Below, piece by piece: positions 28,760 through 37,895 of a stretch of DNA of 64,000 bases (its first letter is position 1; each line of letters starts with the position of its first letter). The notes below the pieces were generated by a model that saw only the letters and a list, made by a program, of their open reading frames with translations, ran no database searches and had not been told where the DNA came from. Source of the stretch: Pseudomonas asiatica (GTDB taxonomy: Bacteria; Pseudomonadota; Gammaproteobacteria; Pseudomonadales; Pseudomonadaceae); NCBI RefSeq assembly GCF_040214835.1, contig NZ_CP157874.1:5730501-5794500 (forward strand). Reading direction: 5' to 3'. A program made the translations under genes and the position numbers.

Positions 28760-29632
28760 ATGCAATATCAGATTACCCATGCCGACCTCTCCCTGGTCCT
28801 GGCCCTGGAACGTGGCCGCTCGCTGGCCAAGGCTGCCGAGTTGCTCAAGGTCGATGTTTCGACGGTGTTCCGCTCGATCCGCCGGCTGGAGTCGGCGCTG
28901 GGCACAGCCTTGTTCGTCAAGAGCCGCAAAGGCTACCTGCCGACTGACACCGCCCAGGCCCTGGCCGAGCAGGCCGAACGCGCCGAGCAGGCGCTGGAGG
29001 CGGCGCGCATCGCCATGACCAGTGGCGAGCAGGTGGTCAGCGGCACCGTGCGCCTGACCTGTACCGAGGCGGTGATGCACAGCCTGCTGCTGCCGGCGCT
29101 GGCCGAGTTCATGCCCAACTACCCGGCCTTGTCGCTGGAGATGGGTACCTCCAACACCTTCGCCAACCTCAGCCGGCGCGATGCCGACATTGCCCTGCGC
29201 CTGACCAACACGCCGCCGGAGCACCTGGTGGGCCGCAACCTGGGGTCCACCTCCTACGTGGTCTGCGGCCAGCCGCAGTGGCGCGAGCGCCTGGCCGAGT
29301 CACCTGCCAGCGTGCCGTGGATCGCCCCCGACGACTCGATGCAGGACCACCCCACGGTGGTCTGGCGCAACCAGCAGCACCCGGGCTTGAGCCCGCGCTA
29401 CCAGTGCAGCGGCATGTCGACCATCGCCCAGCTGGTCACGGCCGGGCTCGGCGTGGCAGCGTTGCCGGACTACATGGTGCACGCGCTGCCCGGGGTGGAT
29501 GCGCTGAGCGGGCCGCTGCCGGGTTGCGACACACAGCTGTGGCTGCTGACCCGGCCGGACTGCCGGGCGTTGCGCTCGGTGCAGACCCTGTTCGAGGAGC
29601 TGACCCCGCGGTTGCGTGATGCGATGCTCTGA
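28760..29632 (+). CDS. LysR-family regulator
   Basis: Protein of 290 residues. The N-terminal HTH is within LERGRSLAKAAELLKVDVST and VFRSIRRLESALGTALFVKS; the periplasmic-binding-like effector domain follows from about residue 90. It lacks the canonical LF-ERxxR spacing detail of the best-known members but is clearly LysR type. It is divergent from the glutamylpolyamine synthetase operon, so polyamine or amino acid responsive control of that operon is the simplest guess. The ligand is unknown. ATG at 28760 starts MQYQITHADL; the very long open frame upstream is antisense to spuI. Confidence 0.88.
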   Translation: MQYQITHADLSLVLALERGRSLAKAAELLKVDVSTVFRSIRRLESALGTALFVKSRKGYLPTDTAQALAEQAERAEQALEAARIAMTSGEQVVSGTVRLTCTEAVMHSLLLPALAEFMPNYPALSLEMGTSNTFANLSRRDADIALRLTNTPPEHLVGRNLGSTSYVVCGQPQWRERLAESPASVPWIAPDDSMQDHPTVVWRNQQHPGLSPRYQCSGMSTIAQLVTAGLGVAALPDYMVHALPGVDALSGPLPGCDTQLWLLTRPDCRALRSVQTLFEELTPRLRDAML

Positions 29633-29668
29633 GGTTATCGTCAGGTTCAAGCGATAGGGTGTCTGTTC

Positions 29669-29763
29669 CGGCCCTTTCGCGGCTGAAGCCGCTCCCACAG
29701 GGTGCGGTGATGAACCTGAGGACAATGCGGTCCCTGTGGGAGCGGCTTCAGCCGCGAAGAAGG
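29669..29763. repeat. REP doublet, type A variant (GCGGCTGAAGCCGC core), inward
   Basis: GCGGCTGAAGCCGCTCCCACAGG and its inverted copy 30 bp apart, between the LysR gene and rpoZ. The core differs from the usual GGGTAAACCC core but both arms match each other. Confidence 0.9.
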
Positions 29764-29893
29764 CAACACAGGGCTTGAAGGTAACCACCCGACAAAACAG
29801 CGCTTCCCTATTGGCTGGTGATTTTTTAAACTATCGAGTCCGCCTGCCCATTATTGGGCTGCACGCCCACCGCAATTGCTACTGAGGAAGACC

Positions 29894-30157
29894 ATGGCCC
29901 GCGTAACTGTTGAAGACTGCCTGGAACACGTGGATAACCGCTTTGAGCTGGTCATGCTCTCGACCAAGCGCGCTCGCCAGCTGGCGACCGGCGGCAAAGA
30001 GCCACGCGTTGCGTGGGAAAACGACAAGCCGACCGTTGTTGCCCTGCGTGAAATCGCCGAAGGCATCGTCACCAACGAGTTCATCGCCGCTGAAGAGATC
30101 GTCACCGAGGATCCGGTGTTCGCCGCGTTCGAGGACGAGAACAACGAGGCTGTCTGA
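29894..30157 (+). CDS. rpoZ: RNA polymerase omega subunit
   Basis: Protein of 87 residues that assists beta' folding and RNA polymerase assembly and contributes to ppGpp response. The sequence begins [20 protein letters not shown] and continues with [13 protein letters not shown], the universal omega core, ending in an acidic tail. GAGGAAG precedes the ATG. It is followed by spoT after 59 bp, as usual, but is separated from gmk. Confidence 0.97.
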   Translation: MARVTVEDCLEHVDNRFELVMLSTKRARQLATGGKEPRVAWENDKPTVVALREIAEGIVTNEFIAAEEIVTEDPVFAAFEDENNEAV

Positions 30158-30216
30158 TTGATGCCAGGTCGACGTCGCACGGCGCAAGGCCCCCTTCCTC
30201 GGCAGGAGGTGAACCC

Positions 30217-32325
30217 ATGCCGGGTATAGAAGCCTTGGCCGAACGGCTGTCGACCTATCTTGGCCCCGAACAGGTCAATCTGGTCCGGCGCGCCTATTTC
30301 TACGCCGAACAGGCCCACGATGGGCAGCGCCGCCGCAGTGGCGAGCCCTACGTGACCCACCCGCTGGCCGTGGCCAGCATCCTCGCCGACATGCACATGG
30401 ACCATCAGAGCCTGATGGCGGCCATGCTGCACGACGTGATCGAAGATACCGGCATCGCCAAGGAAGCCCTCAGCCAGCAGTTTGGCGAGACCGTGGCCGA
30501 ACTGGTCGATGGGGTCAGCAAGCTGACCCAGATGAACTTCGAGACCAAAGCCGAGGCGCAGGCCGAAAACTTCCAGAAGATGGCCATGGCCATGGCCCGC
30601 GATATCCGCGTGATCCTGGTCAAGCTGGCCGACCGCCTGCACAACATGCGCACCCTGGAAGTGCTGTCCGGCGAAAAACGCCGGCGCATCGCCAAGGAAA
30701 CCCTCGAGATCTACGCCCCCATCGCCAACCGCCTGGGCATGCACACCGTGCGCGTGGAGTTCGAGGACCTCGGCTTCAAGGCCATGCACCCGATGCGTTC
30801 GTCGCTGATCCACCGTGCGGTGAAAAGCGCTCGCGGCAACCGCAAGGAGATCGTCGCCAAGATCGAGCATTCGCTGGCCAACTGCCTGGCCGCCGACGGC
30901 ATCGAGGGCGAGGTCAGCGGCCGGCAGAAACACCTCTATGGCATCTACAAGAAGATGCGCGGCAAGCGCCGCGCCTTCAACGAGATCATGGACGTATACG
31001 CCTTCCGCATCGTCGTCGACAAGGTCGACACCTGCTACCGCGTACTCGGTGCGGTGCACAACCTGTACAAGCCGCTGCCCGGTCGCTTCAAGGATTACAT
31101 CGCGATCCCCAAGGCCAACGGCTACCAGTCGTTGCACACCACGCTGTTCGGCATGCACGGCGTGCCCATCGAAATCCAGATCCGCACCCGCGAGATGGAA
31201 GAGATGGCCAACAACGGCATCGCCGCGCACTGGCTGTACAAATCCAACGACGACGAGCAGCCCAAGGGCAGCCACGCCCGCGCCCGCCAGTGGGTCAAGG
31301 GCATCCTCGAGCTGCAGCAACGTGCCGGCAACTCGCTGGAATTCATTGAAAGCGTGAAGATCGACCTGTTCCCGGACGAGGTCTACGTGTTCACGCCCAA
31401 AGGCCGCATCATGGAGCTGCCCAAAGGCTCCACGGCGGTCGACTTCGCCTACGCGGTGCACACCGACGTCGGCAACAGCTGCATCGCCTGCCGCATCAAC
31501 CGCCGCCTGGCGCCGCTGTCCGAACCGCTGCAAAGCGGCTCGACGGTGGAAATCGTCAGCGCCCCGGGCGCACGGCCGAACCCGGCCTGGCTCAACTTCG
31601 TGGTTACCGGCAAGGCGCGCACGCACATCCGCCACGCGCTCAAGCAACAGCGCCGCTCCGAGTCCATCAGCCTGGGCGAACGCCTGCTGAACAAGGTGCT
31701 CACCGGCTTCGACAGCAGCCTGGAAATGATCCCCCAGGAGCGTATCCAGGCGATTCTCGCCGAGTACCGCCTGGAGCTGATCGAAGACCTGCTCGAAGAC
31801 ATCGGCCTGGGCAACCGCATGGCCTACGTGGTCGCGCGCCGCCTGCTGTCGGCCGAGGGCGAGCAGTTGCCGGCACCGGAAGGCCCGCTGGCGATCCGCG
31901 GTACCGAAGGCCTGGTGCTGAGCTACGCCAAGTGCTGTACGCCGATCCCGGGCGACCCGATCGTCGGCCACCTGTCAGCCGGCAAGGGCATGGTCGTGCA
32001 CCTGGAAAACTGCCGCAACATCAGTGAAATCCGCCACAACCCGGAGAAGTGCGTACAGCTTTCCTGGGCCAAGGACATCACCGGTGAATTCAATGTCGAG
32101 TTGCGTGTCGAACTGGAGCACCAGCGCGGCCTGATTGCCCTGCTGGCCAGCAGTGTCAACGCCGCCGACGGCAACATCGAGAAGATCAGCATGGACGAAC
32201 GCGACGGCCGTATCAGCGTGGTCCAACTGGTGGTCAGCGTGCACGACCGCGTGCACCTGGCGCGTGTGATCAAGAAGCTGCGTACCCTGACCGGTGTGGT
32301 CCGCATCACCCGCATGCGTACGTAG
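30217..32325 (+). CDS. spoT: bifunctional (p)ppGpp synthetase / hydrolase
   Basis: Protein of 702 residues. Domains in order: HD hydrolase at about 20-190 ([20 protein letters not shown] and LHDVIEDTG), synthetase at about 220-350 with [20 protein letters not shown] (the RxKD loop of bifunctional enzymes), TGS at about 385-445 ([19 protein letters not shown]), the helical/zinc-finger-like part with [14 protein letters not shown], and a C-terminal ACT domain from about 625. It sets the alarmone level in stringent and nutrient responses. AGGAGGTG precedes the ATG. Confidence 0.96.
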   Translation: MPGIEALAERLSTYLGPEQVNLVRRAYFYAEQAHDGQRRRSGEPYVTHPLAVASILADMHMDHQSLMAAMLHDVIEDTGIAKEALSQQFGETVAELVDGVSKLTQMNFETKAEAQAENFQKMAMAMARDIRVILVKLADRLHNMRTLEVLSGEKRRRIAKETLEIYAPIANRLGMHTVRVEFEDLGFKAMHPMRSSLIHRAVKSARGNRKEIVAKIEHSLANCLAADGIEGEVSGRQKHLYGIYKKMRGKRRAFNEIMDVYAFRIVVDKVDTCYRVLGAVHNLYKPLPGRFKDYIAIPKANGYQSLHTTLFGMHGVPIEIQIRTREMEEMANNGIAAHWLYKSNDDEQPKGSHARARQWVKGILELQQRAGNSLEFIESVKIDLFPDEVYVFTPKGRIMELPKGSTAVDFAYAVHTDVGNSCIACRINRRLAPLSEPLQSGSTVEIVSAPGARPNPAWLNFVVTGKARTHIRHALKQQRRSESISLGERLLNKVLTGFDSSLEMIPQERIQAILAEYRLELIEDLLEDIGLGNRMAYVVARRLLSAEGEQLPAPEGPLAIRGTEGLVLSYAKCCTPIPGDPIVGHLSAGKGMVVHLENCRNISEIRHNPEKCVQLSWAKDITGEFNVELRVELEHQRGLIALLASSVNAADGNIEKISMDERDGRISVVQLVVSVHDRVHLARVIKKLRTLTGVVRITRMRT

Positions 32326-32348
32326 TCCGCCAACCGCAAGGAGTCATC

Positions 32349-32729
32349 ATGAGCAAGACCGTCATCAACAGCGACAAGGCCCCTGCCGCCATCGGCACCT
32401 ACTCGCAGGCGATCAAGGCCGGCAACACCGTGTACATGTCGGGCCAGATCCCTCTGGACCCGAAGACCATGGAACTGGTCGAAGGCTTCGAAGCCCAGAC
32501 CGTACAGGTGTTCGAGAACCTCAAGGCCGTGGCTGAAGCCGCTGGCGGTTCGTTCAAGGACATCGTCAAGCTGAACATCTTCCTCACCGACCTGAGCCAC
32601 TTCGCCAAGGTCAACGAGGTGATGGGCCGCTACTTCGAGCAGCCTTACCCGGCCCGCGCCGCCATCGGCGTTGCCGCGCTGCCGAAAGGCGCCCAGGTCG
32701 AAATGGACGCTATCCTGGTCATCGAATGA
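32349..32729 (+). CDS. ridA: RidA-family 2-iminobutanoate/2-iminopropanoate deaminase
   Basis: Protein of 126 residues that hydrolyses reactive enamines and imines released by PLP enzymes. Conserved runs are [29 protein letters not shown] and [20 protein letters not shown]; the last includes the substrate-binding Arg near 105. AAGGAG precedes the ATG, 23 bp after spoT, the common spoT-ridA neighbourhood. Its stop overlaps an ATGATG that is not thought to start the next gene. Confidence 0.95.
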   Translation: MSKTVINSDKAPAAIGTYSQAIKAGNTVYMSGQIPLDPKTMELVEGFEAQTVQVFENLKAVAEAAGGSFKDIVKLNIFLTDLSHFAKVNEVMGRYFEQPYPARAAIGVAALPKGAQVEMDAILVIE

Positions 32730-32788
32730 TGCCCCCGGTGACGGGCGCCCTGCCCGTCACCTTCCCTTCTCTGCAAGGTTACCCCGTC

Positions 32789-33520
32789 ATGCGTCAAGCA
32801 CTGCCCCTCGCGCTGGCAGCCCTGCTTCTGGGCGGCTGCGCCAGCCACAAACCCGAAGATTTCAACGGTACCTGGATCAACCAGGACGCCATCAATGCGG
32901 CCGTCAAGGGCGGCAGCCTGCGTCAGGCGCTCAGTGAGCACGGGCCGGTGTTCGAGTGGAAGCTCGACGTCGCCAGCCAACAGGCCAGCTACAGCAATGG
33001 TTTCGAAGCGGCCGACGGCCAGCTGAGCGCCACCGACAAGCAATGGCAGGCCAGCTTCCAGGGTGGCCAGACCGAACAGCTGTCGCTCGATGGCGACGAA
33101 TTGCAGGCGGTCGATCAAAGCGGCGGCAAGCAGACCTTCGTGCGCGCCAAAGCGCCGGCGACGGCCAATGCGCCACTGGGCAGCAGCTTCGAGAAAGCCC
33201 TGTACCAGGCTTATCTGGGCGGCAACTGGAAGATCATCGAAGGCCAGGGCAAAGGTGCCAGCGTGCGCTTCGGCGACACCGGCAACGTCACCGGCCTGCC
33301 GGGGCCAGACCGTTTCGCCCTGTGCCTGGCGGGTGACTGCGCGACCATGGGTGGCAGCAATGACAGCCTGTGGCTGGAGCGCAACCAGCGTGGCGCCCCG
33401 TTCATCCTCAAGCGCGATGGCGACAAGCTGGAGATCTTCCAGGCGGTGAACCGCGCACAGCCGGATGAAATGCCAGTGTTGGCAGCCGGCAAGCGCCAGT
33501 GGGTGCTGGAGCTGGACTGA
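32789..33520 (+). CDS. putative lipoprotein, unknown function
   Basis: Protein of 243 residues with a lipoprotein signal (LPLALAALLLGGC, Cys at about residue 18) followed by SHKPEDFNGTWINQDAINA. The rest looks like a beta-rich secreted domain with two repeated halves, each with a fold reminiscent of lipocalin-like YD strands; I recognise no catalytic motif. ATG at 32789 was chosen because AAGG lies upstream and the signal begins at once; the frame from 32726 would place 21 non-signal residues before it. It follows ridA and is probably cotranscribed. Confidence 0.75.
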   Translation: MRQALPLALAALLLGGCASHKPEDFNGTWINQDAINAAVKGGSLRQALSEHGPVFEWKLDVASQQASYSNGFEAADGQLSATDKQWQASFQGGQTEQLSLDGDELQAVDQSGGKQTFVRAKAPATANAPLGSSFEKALYQAYLGGNWKIIEGQGKGASVRFGDTGNVTGLPGPDRFALCLAGDCATMGGSNDSLWLERNQRGAPFILKRDGDKLEIFQAVNRAQPDEMPVLAAGKRQWVLELD

Positions 33521-33550
33521 AAACCGTCCCTGACCAAGCGCCGCCCCTTT

Positions 33551-33666
33551 GTGGGAGCGGCCTTGTGTCGCGAAAGGGCTGCAAAGCAGCCCCGGCAGGT
33601 GGTGCCGTAACGCTGAAATCCTGGGGCCGCTTTGCGGCCCTTTCGCGACACAAGGCCGCTCCCACA
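33551..33666. repeat. REP doublet, type B, outward
   Basis: GTGGGAGCGGCCTTGTGTCGCGA, then GGGCTGCAAAGCAGCCC, a spacer, GGGGCCGCTTTGCGGCCC and the inverted unit. The G(T)GGGAGC ends face outward. It lies between convergent genes. Confidence 0.9.
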
Positions 33667-33688
33667 AGAGGCCGCATCAAACCTGGAG

Positions 33689-34546
33689 TTAGTTTTTCCC
33701 TTTCAGGATGGCCGCATAGCCTTCCCTGTAGCTCGGATACACCGGCGCCCAGCCCAACGCCCGCGCCCGCGCATTGCTGCAGCGCTTGCTGCCGGTACGC
33801 CGCACTCGCTGCTCATCCGACCACTCGGTTACCCCCATGTACGCCCGCAGCCAGGCCACCACGTCGGCCAGCGGTGCCGGGTCGTCGTCGACGCCGATGT
33901 AGCAGTCGTCGAGCACCTTGCCATCAGCATCGGCCAGCAACAGGAACGCCAACAGGCTGGCGGCATCCTCGGCATGGATGCGGTTGCCATAAAGCGGTGG
34001 TTCCTCGGCCACGCGGTAGCCCTGGCGCACCTGACTGAGCAGCCACTCGCGGCCGGGGCCATAGATGCCGGTCAGGCGCACCACGCTGGCCGGGATGCCG
34101 CTGGCCAGCGCCAGCCGCTCAGCCTCCAGCATCAACCGCCCGGAATAACCTTCAGGCTCGGTGGCCGCGCCTTCTTCGATCCACTCGCCGTCCTTCTGTG
34201 CATACACGCTGCTGCTGGACACGAACAGCAGGCGCCGTGGGCGTTGGCCGCGCTCGGCCAGCCAACCCAGCACATGGCGCAAACCGTCGACATAGGCTGC
34301 CTGGTAACCCGCCTCGTCGTGCTGGCTGGCCGCCACGCAATACACCAGGTAGTCCGGCGCGCGCTGCGGCCAGGTGTCGGGGATCGATGGCTCGGACAAG
34401 TCCGCCGCCACCGGCACGACCCCCGCAGGCAACTGCCCGACCGAGCGACGCAGGCCGCTCACCTGCCAGCCGCGCGCAAGCATCTGCCGGGCAAGACGCC
34501 CGCCTACATCACCACATCCCACCACCATCACGGAAAGGTCTGACAT
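33689..34546 (-). CDS. NAD-dependent epimerase/dehydratase-like protein (YeeZ-like)
   Basis: Short-chain-type Rossmann protein of 285 residues. The nucleotide fold MVVGCGDVGGRLARQMLARG is at residues about 7-26, the YSGRLMLEAE segment carries the Tyr of the usual YxxxK with the Lys replaced, and VVRLTGIYGPGR is typical of extended SDR proteins. Resembles YeeZ-type proteins of unknown substrate. GGGAG precedes ATG at 34546. It is divergent from exbB. Confidence 0.8.
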   Translation of the reverse strand: MSDLSVMVVGCGDVGGRLARQMLARGWQVSGLRRSVGQLPAGVVPVAADLSEPSIPDTWPQRAPDYLVYCVAASQHDEAGYQAAYVDGLRHVLGWLAERGQRPRRLLFVSSSSVYAQKDGEWIEEGAATEPEGYSGRLMLEAERLALASGIPASVVRLTGIYGPGREWLLSQVRQGYRVAEEPPLYGNRIHAEDAASLLAFLLLADADGKVLDDCYIGVDDDPAPLADVVAWLRAYMGVTEWSDEQRVRRTGSKRCSNARARALGWAPVYPSYREGYAAILKGKN

Positions 34547-34736
34547 CTCTAAACTCCCTAGACCAATTGATCAGCCCGACCACGCTACACGATGGATGGC
34601 TAGACCATAGGCGAAAAAAGCAACAAGATTACTTTTGTTAACAAGAATTACTTGCAATAATGGCCGCCAAATTGTTCTCGGCCTACCTCGAGGCCTTGGA
34701 GAACGTTCACTTTATTCTTCATCAGGTCCGGCCAGC

Positions 34737-35711
34737 ATGACACGTACTCAACCTTCCGCTTCGCCAACCCCGTCGCGCGCCTGGCGCGCCATCGCCGCGC
34801 TGACGCTCAGCCTGGTGCTGGCCCCGGTGGCCATGGCCGATGAGCCAACCGCCAATGCTGCCGCGCCTGCTGCCGCTACCGCACCAGCTGCGCCGGCCGC
34901 TGCCCCAGCCGCAGCACCGGCTGCCGACGCAGTGGCCGCCACCCCGGTTGATGCCCCGGTCGCGGTAGACCCGAGCGTCGAAGCCCTGGTTGAAGACACC
35001 TCGCTGGGCATGGCCCACGACCTGTCCCCATGGGGCATGTACAAGAACGCCGACGTGGTGGTCAAGGCGGTGATGATCGGCCTGGCCATCGCCTCCATCA
35101 TCACCTGGACCATCTGGATCGCCAAAGGCTTCGAGCTGATGGGCGCCAAGCGTCGTCTGCGTGGTGAAATCGCCCTGCTGAAGAAATCCGCCAGCCTCAA
35201 GGAAGCCAGCGACGTTTCCAACAAGGAAGGCACCCTGGCCCACACCCTGGTCCACGATGCCCTCGAAGAGATGCGCCTGTCGGCCAACGCCCGCGAAAAA
35301 GAAGGCATCAAGGAGCGCGTCAGCTTCCGCCTGGAGCGCCTGGTACACGCCAGCGGCCGCACCATGAGCAGCGGCACCGGCGTACTCGCCACCATCGGCT
35401 CCACTGCGCCATTCGTCGGCCTGTTCGGTACCGTATGGGGCATCATGAACAGCTTCATCGGCATCGCCAAGACCCAGACCACCAACCTGGCCGTGGTTGC
35501 CCCGGGTATCGCCGAGGCCCTGCTGGCCACCGCCCTGGGCCTGGTCGCCGCAATCCCGGCCGTGGTCATCTACAACGTCTTCGCCCGCTCCATCGCCGGC
35601 TACAAGGCCCAGGTGTCCGACGCCTCCGCCCAGGTGCTGCTGCTGGTCAGCCGTGATCTGGACCACCAGGGCAGCGAGCGCGCCGCCCCGCACATGGTGA
35701 AAGTGGGGTAA
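34737..35711 (+). CDS. exbB: TonB-system proton channel subunit ExbB
   Basis: Inner-membrane protein of 324 residues. It has a signal-like start, an Ala/Pro-rich periplasmic extension at about 35-85 that is typical of Pseudomonas ExbB, then three transmembrane segments with the MotA/TolQ/ExbB core: STAPFVGLFGTVWGIMNSF and APGIAEALLATALGLVAAIP. With ExbD and TonB it delivers proton-motive energy to outer-membrane receptors for iron and other ligands. ATG at 34737 was chosen over 34635, whose extra residues do not look conserved. It is the first gene of exbB-exbD-tonB. Confidence 0.93.
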   Translation: MTRTQPSASPTPSRAWRAIAALTLSLVLAPVAMADEPTANAAAPAAATAPAAPAAAPAAAPAADAVAATPVDAPVAVDPSVEALVEDTSLGMAHDLSPWGMYKNADVVVKAVMIGLAIASIITWTIWIAKGFELMGAKRRLRGEIALLKKSASLKEASDVSNKEGTLAHTLVHDALEEMRLSANAREKEGIKERVSFRLERLVHASGRTMSSGTGVLATIGSTAPFVGLFGTVWGIMNSFIGIAKTQTTNLAVVAPGIAEALLATALGLVAAIPAVVIYNVFARSIAGYKAQVSDASAQVLLLVSRDLDHQGSERAAPHMVKVG

Positions 35712-35714
35712 GCC

Positions 35715-36143
35715 ATGGGCCTGCATCTCAACGAAGGTGGCGACGACCTCGCCGAAAACCACGAAATCAACGTTACGCCGTTCATCGACGTGATGCTGGT
35801 GCTGCTGATCATCTTCATGGTCGCAGCCCCCTTGGCCACGGTCGACATCAAGGTCGACCTGCCGGCCTCGACCGCCAAGCCGGCGCCGAGGCCCGAGAAA
35901 CCGGTGTTCGTCAGCGTCAAGGCCGACCAGAAGCTGTACGTCGGCGACGATCAGGTCCCTGCCCCCGACCAGCTTGGCCCGATGCTCGATGCCAGAACCA
36001 AGGGCGACAAGGAAACCACCATCTTCTTCCAGGCTGACAAAGGCGTGGATTACGGTGACCTGATGGAAGTGATGAACAACATGCGCGCGGCCGGCTACCT
36101 GAAAGTCGGTCTGGTAGGTCTCGAGACGGCAGCCAAGAAATGA
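35715..36143 (+). CDS. exbD: TonB-system subunit ExbD
   Basis: Protein of 142 residues with the conserved single membrane span and channel Asp in NVTPFIDVMLVLLIIFMVAA, then a periplasmic domain ending KVGLVGLETAAKK. It is the partner of ExbB in the proton channel. It starts 3 bases after the exbB stop and overlaps tonB by four bases (ATGA), implying coupled translation. Confidence 0.95.
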   Translation: MGLHLNEGGDDLAENHEINVTPFIDVMLVLLIIFMVAAPLATVDIKVDLPASTAKPAPRPEKPVFVSVKADQKLYVGDDQVPAPDQLGPMLDARTKGDKETTIFFQADKGVDYGDLMEVMNNMRAAGYLKVGLVGLETAAKK

Positions 36144-36871
36144 CAAAAACGCGCTCTAACATGGCGCGCTACGGTGGCAGCCTGGCGATCGTGCTGGGCG
36201 TGCACGTGGTCGCCGTGCTGCTGACGCTCAACTGGTCGGTGCCCCAGGCCATCGAACTGCCACCGGCAGCCATGATGGTCGAGCTGGCGCCATTGCCGGA
36301 GCCTGCGCCACCACCGCCCCCGAAAGCGGCGCCGCAGCCACCGGCGCCGGTCGAGGAACCGCCGCTGCCGAAGCTGGCCGAGGCACCCAAGCCCAAGATC
36401 GCCATTCCCAAGCCGCCCAAGCCGAAGGCCAAGCCACAGCCGCCCAAGCCCGAGAAAAAGCCTGAGCCGCCTAAGGAAGCACCGCCGACCGAACAAACGG
36501 TAGACGCACCGCCCAGCAACACGCCACCGCAGAAGTCCGCGGCACCGGCGCCGAGCATTGCGTCCAACAGCAACGCCCTGCCGACCTGGCAGAGCGACCT
36601 GCTGCGTCACCTGGCCAAGTACAAGCGTTACCCGGAAGACGCGCGCCGTCGCGGTCTGCAGGGCATCAACCGCCTGCGCTTCGTGGTCGACGCCGAAGGC
36701 AAGGTGGTGTCGTACTCCATGGCCGGTGGCTCGGGCAGTGCCGCCCTGGACCGGGCGACCCTGGAAATGATCCGTCGGGCCGGCACGGTACCCAAGCCGC
36801 CACCCGAGTTGCTGAACAATGGCACGATCGAGGTCGTGGCACCGTTCGTCTACTCGCTGGACCGCCGCTGA
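36140..36871 (+). CDS. tonB: energy transducer TonB
   Basis: Protein of 243 residues. A membrane anchor (SLAIVLGVHVVAVLLTLNW) is followed by a long Pro/Lys/Glu-rich periplasmic stalk at about 50-140, then the C-terminal receptor-binding domain with YPEDARRRGLQGINRLRFVV and ALDRATLEMIRRAG. It contacts TonB boxes of outer-membrane transporters. ATG overlaps the exbD stop. Confidence 0.95.
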   Translation: MTKTRSNMARYGGSLAIVLGVHVVAVLLTLNWSVPQAIELPPAAMMVELAPLPEPAPPPPPKAAPQPPAPVEEPPLPKLAEAPKPKIAIPKPPKPKAKPQPPKPEKKPEPPKEAPPTEQTVDAPPSNTPPQKSAAPAPSIASNSNALPTWQSDLLRHLAKYKRYPEDARRRGLQGINRLRFVVDAEGKVVSYSMAGGSGSAALDRATLEMIRRAGTVPKPPPELLNNGTIEVVAPFVYSLDRR

Positions 36872-36965
36872 GACTTTTGTTTCTGTCACAAATCGGCAAG
36901 TCTGATAACGTGCGTCTATCGATTGCAGCCGCTATGCTGGGCTCGCAACTTCATGGACGCACGTT

Positions 36966-37892
36966 ATGACCCTCACAGAATTACGCTACATCGTCACACT
37001 CGCCCAGGAACAGCACTTCGGCCATGCCGCCGAACGCTGTCACGTGAGCCAGCCGACCCTGTCGGTCGGTGTGAAGAAGCTCGAGGATGAGCTTGGCGTG
37101 CTGATCTTCGAGCGCAGCAAGAGCGCGGTCCGCCTGACCCCGGTCGGCGAAAGCATCGTCGCCCAGGCGCAAAAGGTACTGGAGCAGGCCCAGGGCATTC
37201 GCGAGCTGGCCCAGGCCGGCAAGAACCAGCTGACCGCCCCGCTCAAGGTTGGTGCCATCTACACCGTCGGCCCGTACCTGTTCCCGCACCTGATCCCTCA
37301 GTTGCACCGCGTGGCGCCGCAGATGCCGCTGTACATCGAAGAGAACTTCACCCATGTACTACGCGAAAAGCTGCGCAACGGCGAACTGGATGCGGTGATC
37401 ATCGCCCTGCCGTTCAACGAAGCCGACGTGCTGACCCTGCCGCTGTACGATGAACCGTTCTGCGCCCTGATGCCGGCCGACCACCCGTGGACGGCGAAAA
37501 AGACCATCGACACCGCCATGCTCAACGACAAGAGCCTGTTGCTGCTCGGTGAAGGCCACTGCTTCCGCGACCAGGTACTGGAAGCTTGCCCAACGCTGAA
37601 CAAGGGCGGTGAAGGCTCCAAGCACACCACGGTCGAGTCCAGCTCGCTGGAAACCATCCGCCACATGGTGGCCTCGGGCCTTGGCGTGTCGATCCTGCCG
37701 CTGTCGGCGGTGCACAGCCACCACTACGCCCCCGGCGTCATCGAGGTTCGCCCACTGACCGCACCGGCACCATTCCGCACCGTGGCCATCGCCTGGCGCG
37801 CCAGCTTCCCGCGGCCGAAGGCCATCGAGATCCTCGCCGACTCGATCCGCCTGTGCTCGGTCGCCAAAGCCCCTGCGGAACAACCGGCCTGA
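36966..37892 (+). CDS. oxyR: hydrogen peroxide-inducible activator OxyR
   Basis: LysR-type protein of 308 residues. The HTH is at about 1-60 (LRYIVTLAQEQHFGHAAERC). The two redox cysteines are exactly Cys199 (GEGHCFRD) and Cys208 (LEACPT), which form the activating disulfide on H2O2 exposure. It activates catalase, alkyl hydroperoxide reductase and related genes. recG begins three bases after its stop, the conserved Pseudomonas oxyR-recG pair. Confidence 0.97.
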   Translation: MTLTELRYIVTLAQEQHFGHAAERCHVSQPTLSVGVKKLEDELGVLIFERSKSAVRLTPVGESIVAQAQKVLEQAQGIRELAQAGKNQLTAPLKVGAIYTVGPYLFPHLIPQLHRVAPQMPLYIEENFTHVLREKLRNGELDAVIIALPFNEADVLTLPLYDEPFCALMPADHPWTAKKTIDTAMLNDKSLLLLGEGHCFRDQVLEACPTLNKGGEGSKHTTVESSSLETIRHMVASGLGVSILPLSAVHSHHYAPGVIEVRPLTAPAPFRTVAIAWRASFPRPKAIEILADSIRLCSVAKAPAEQPA

Positions 37893-37895
37893 GTC

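Noticed and set aside
29851..31971. 706-codon minus-strand frame over rpoZ/spoT
   Set aside because: His/Gln/Ala-rich shadow of spoT; the plus strand encodes a full bifunctional alarmone enzyme.
32726..32788. Overlapping ATGATG at the ridA stop as start of the lipoprotein gene
   Set aside because: It would put 21 residues before the lipoprotein signal; ATG at 32789 has its own AAGG site and begins the signal at once.
34620..34670. AT-rich stretch upstream of exbB considered as a Fur box
   Set aside because: TTACTTTTGTTAACAAGAAT and its flank do not give a convincing GATAAT-based 19-bp match. Iron control of this operon remains possible but is not shown.
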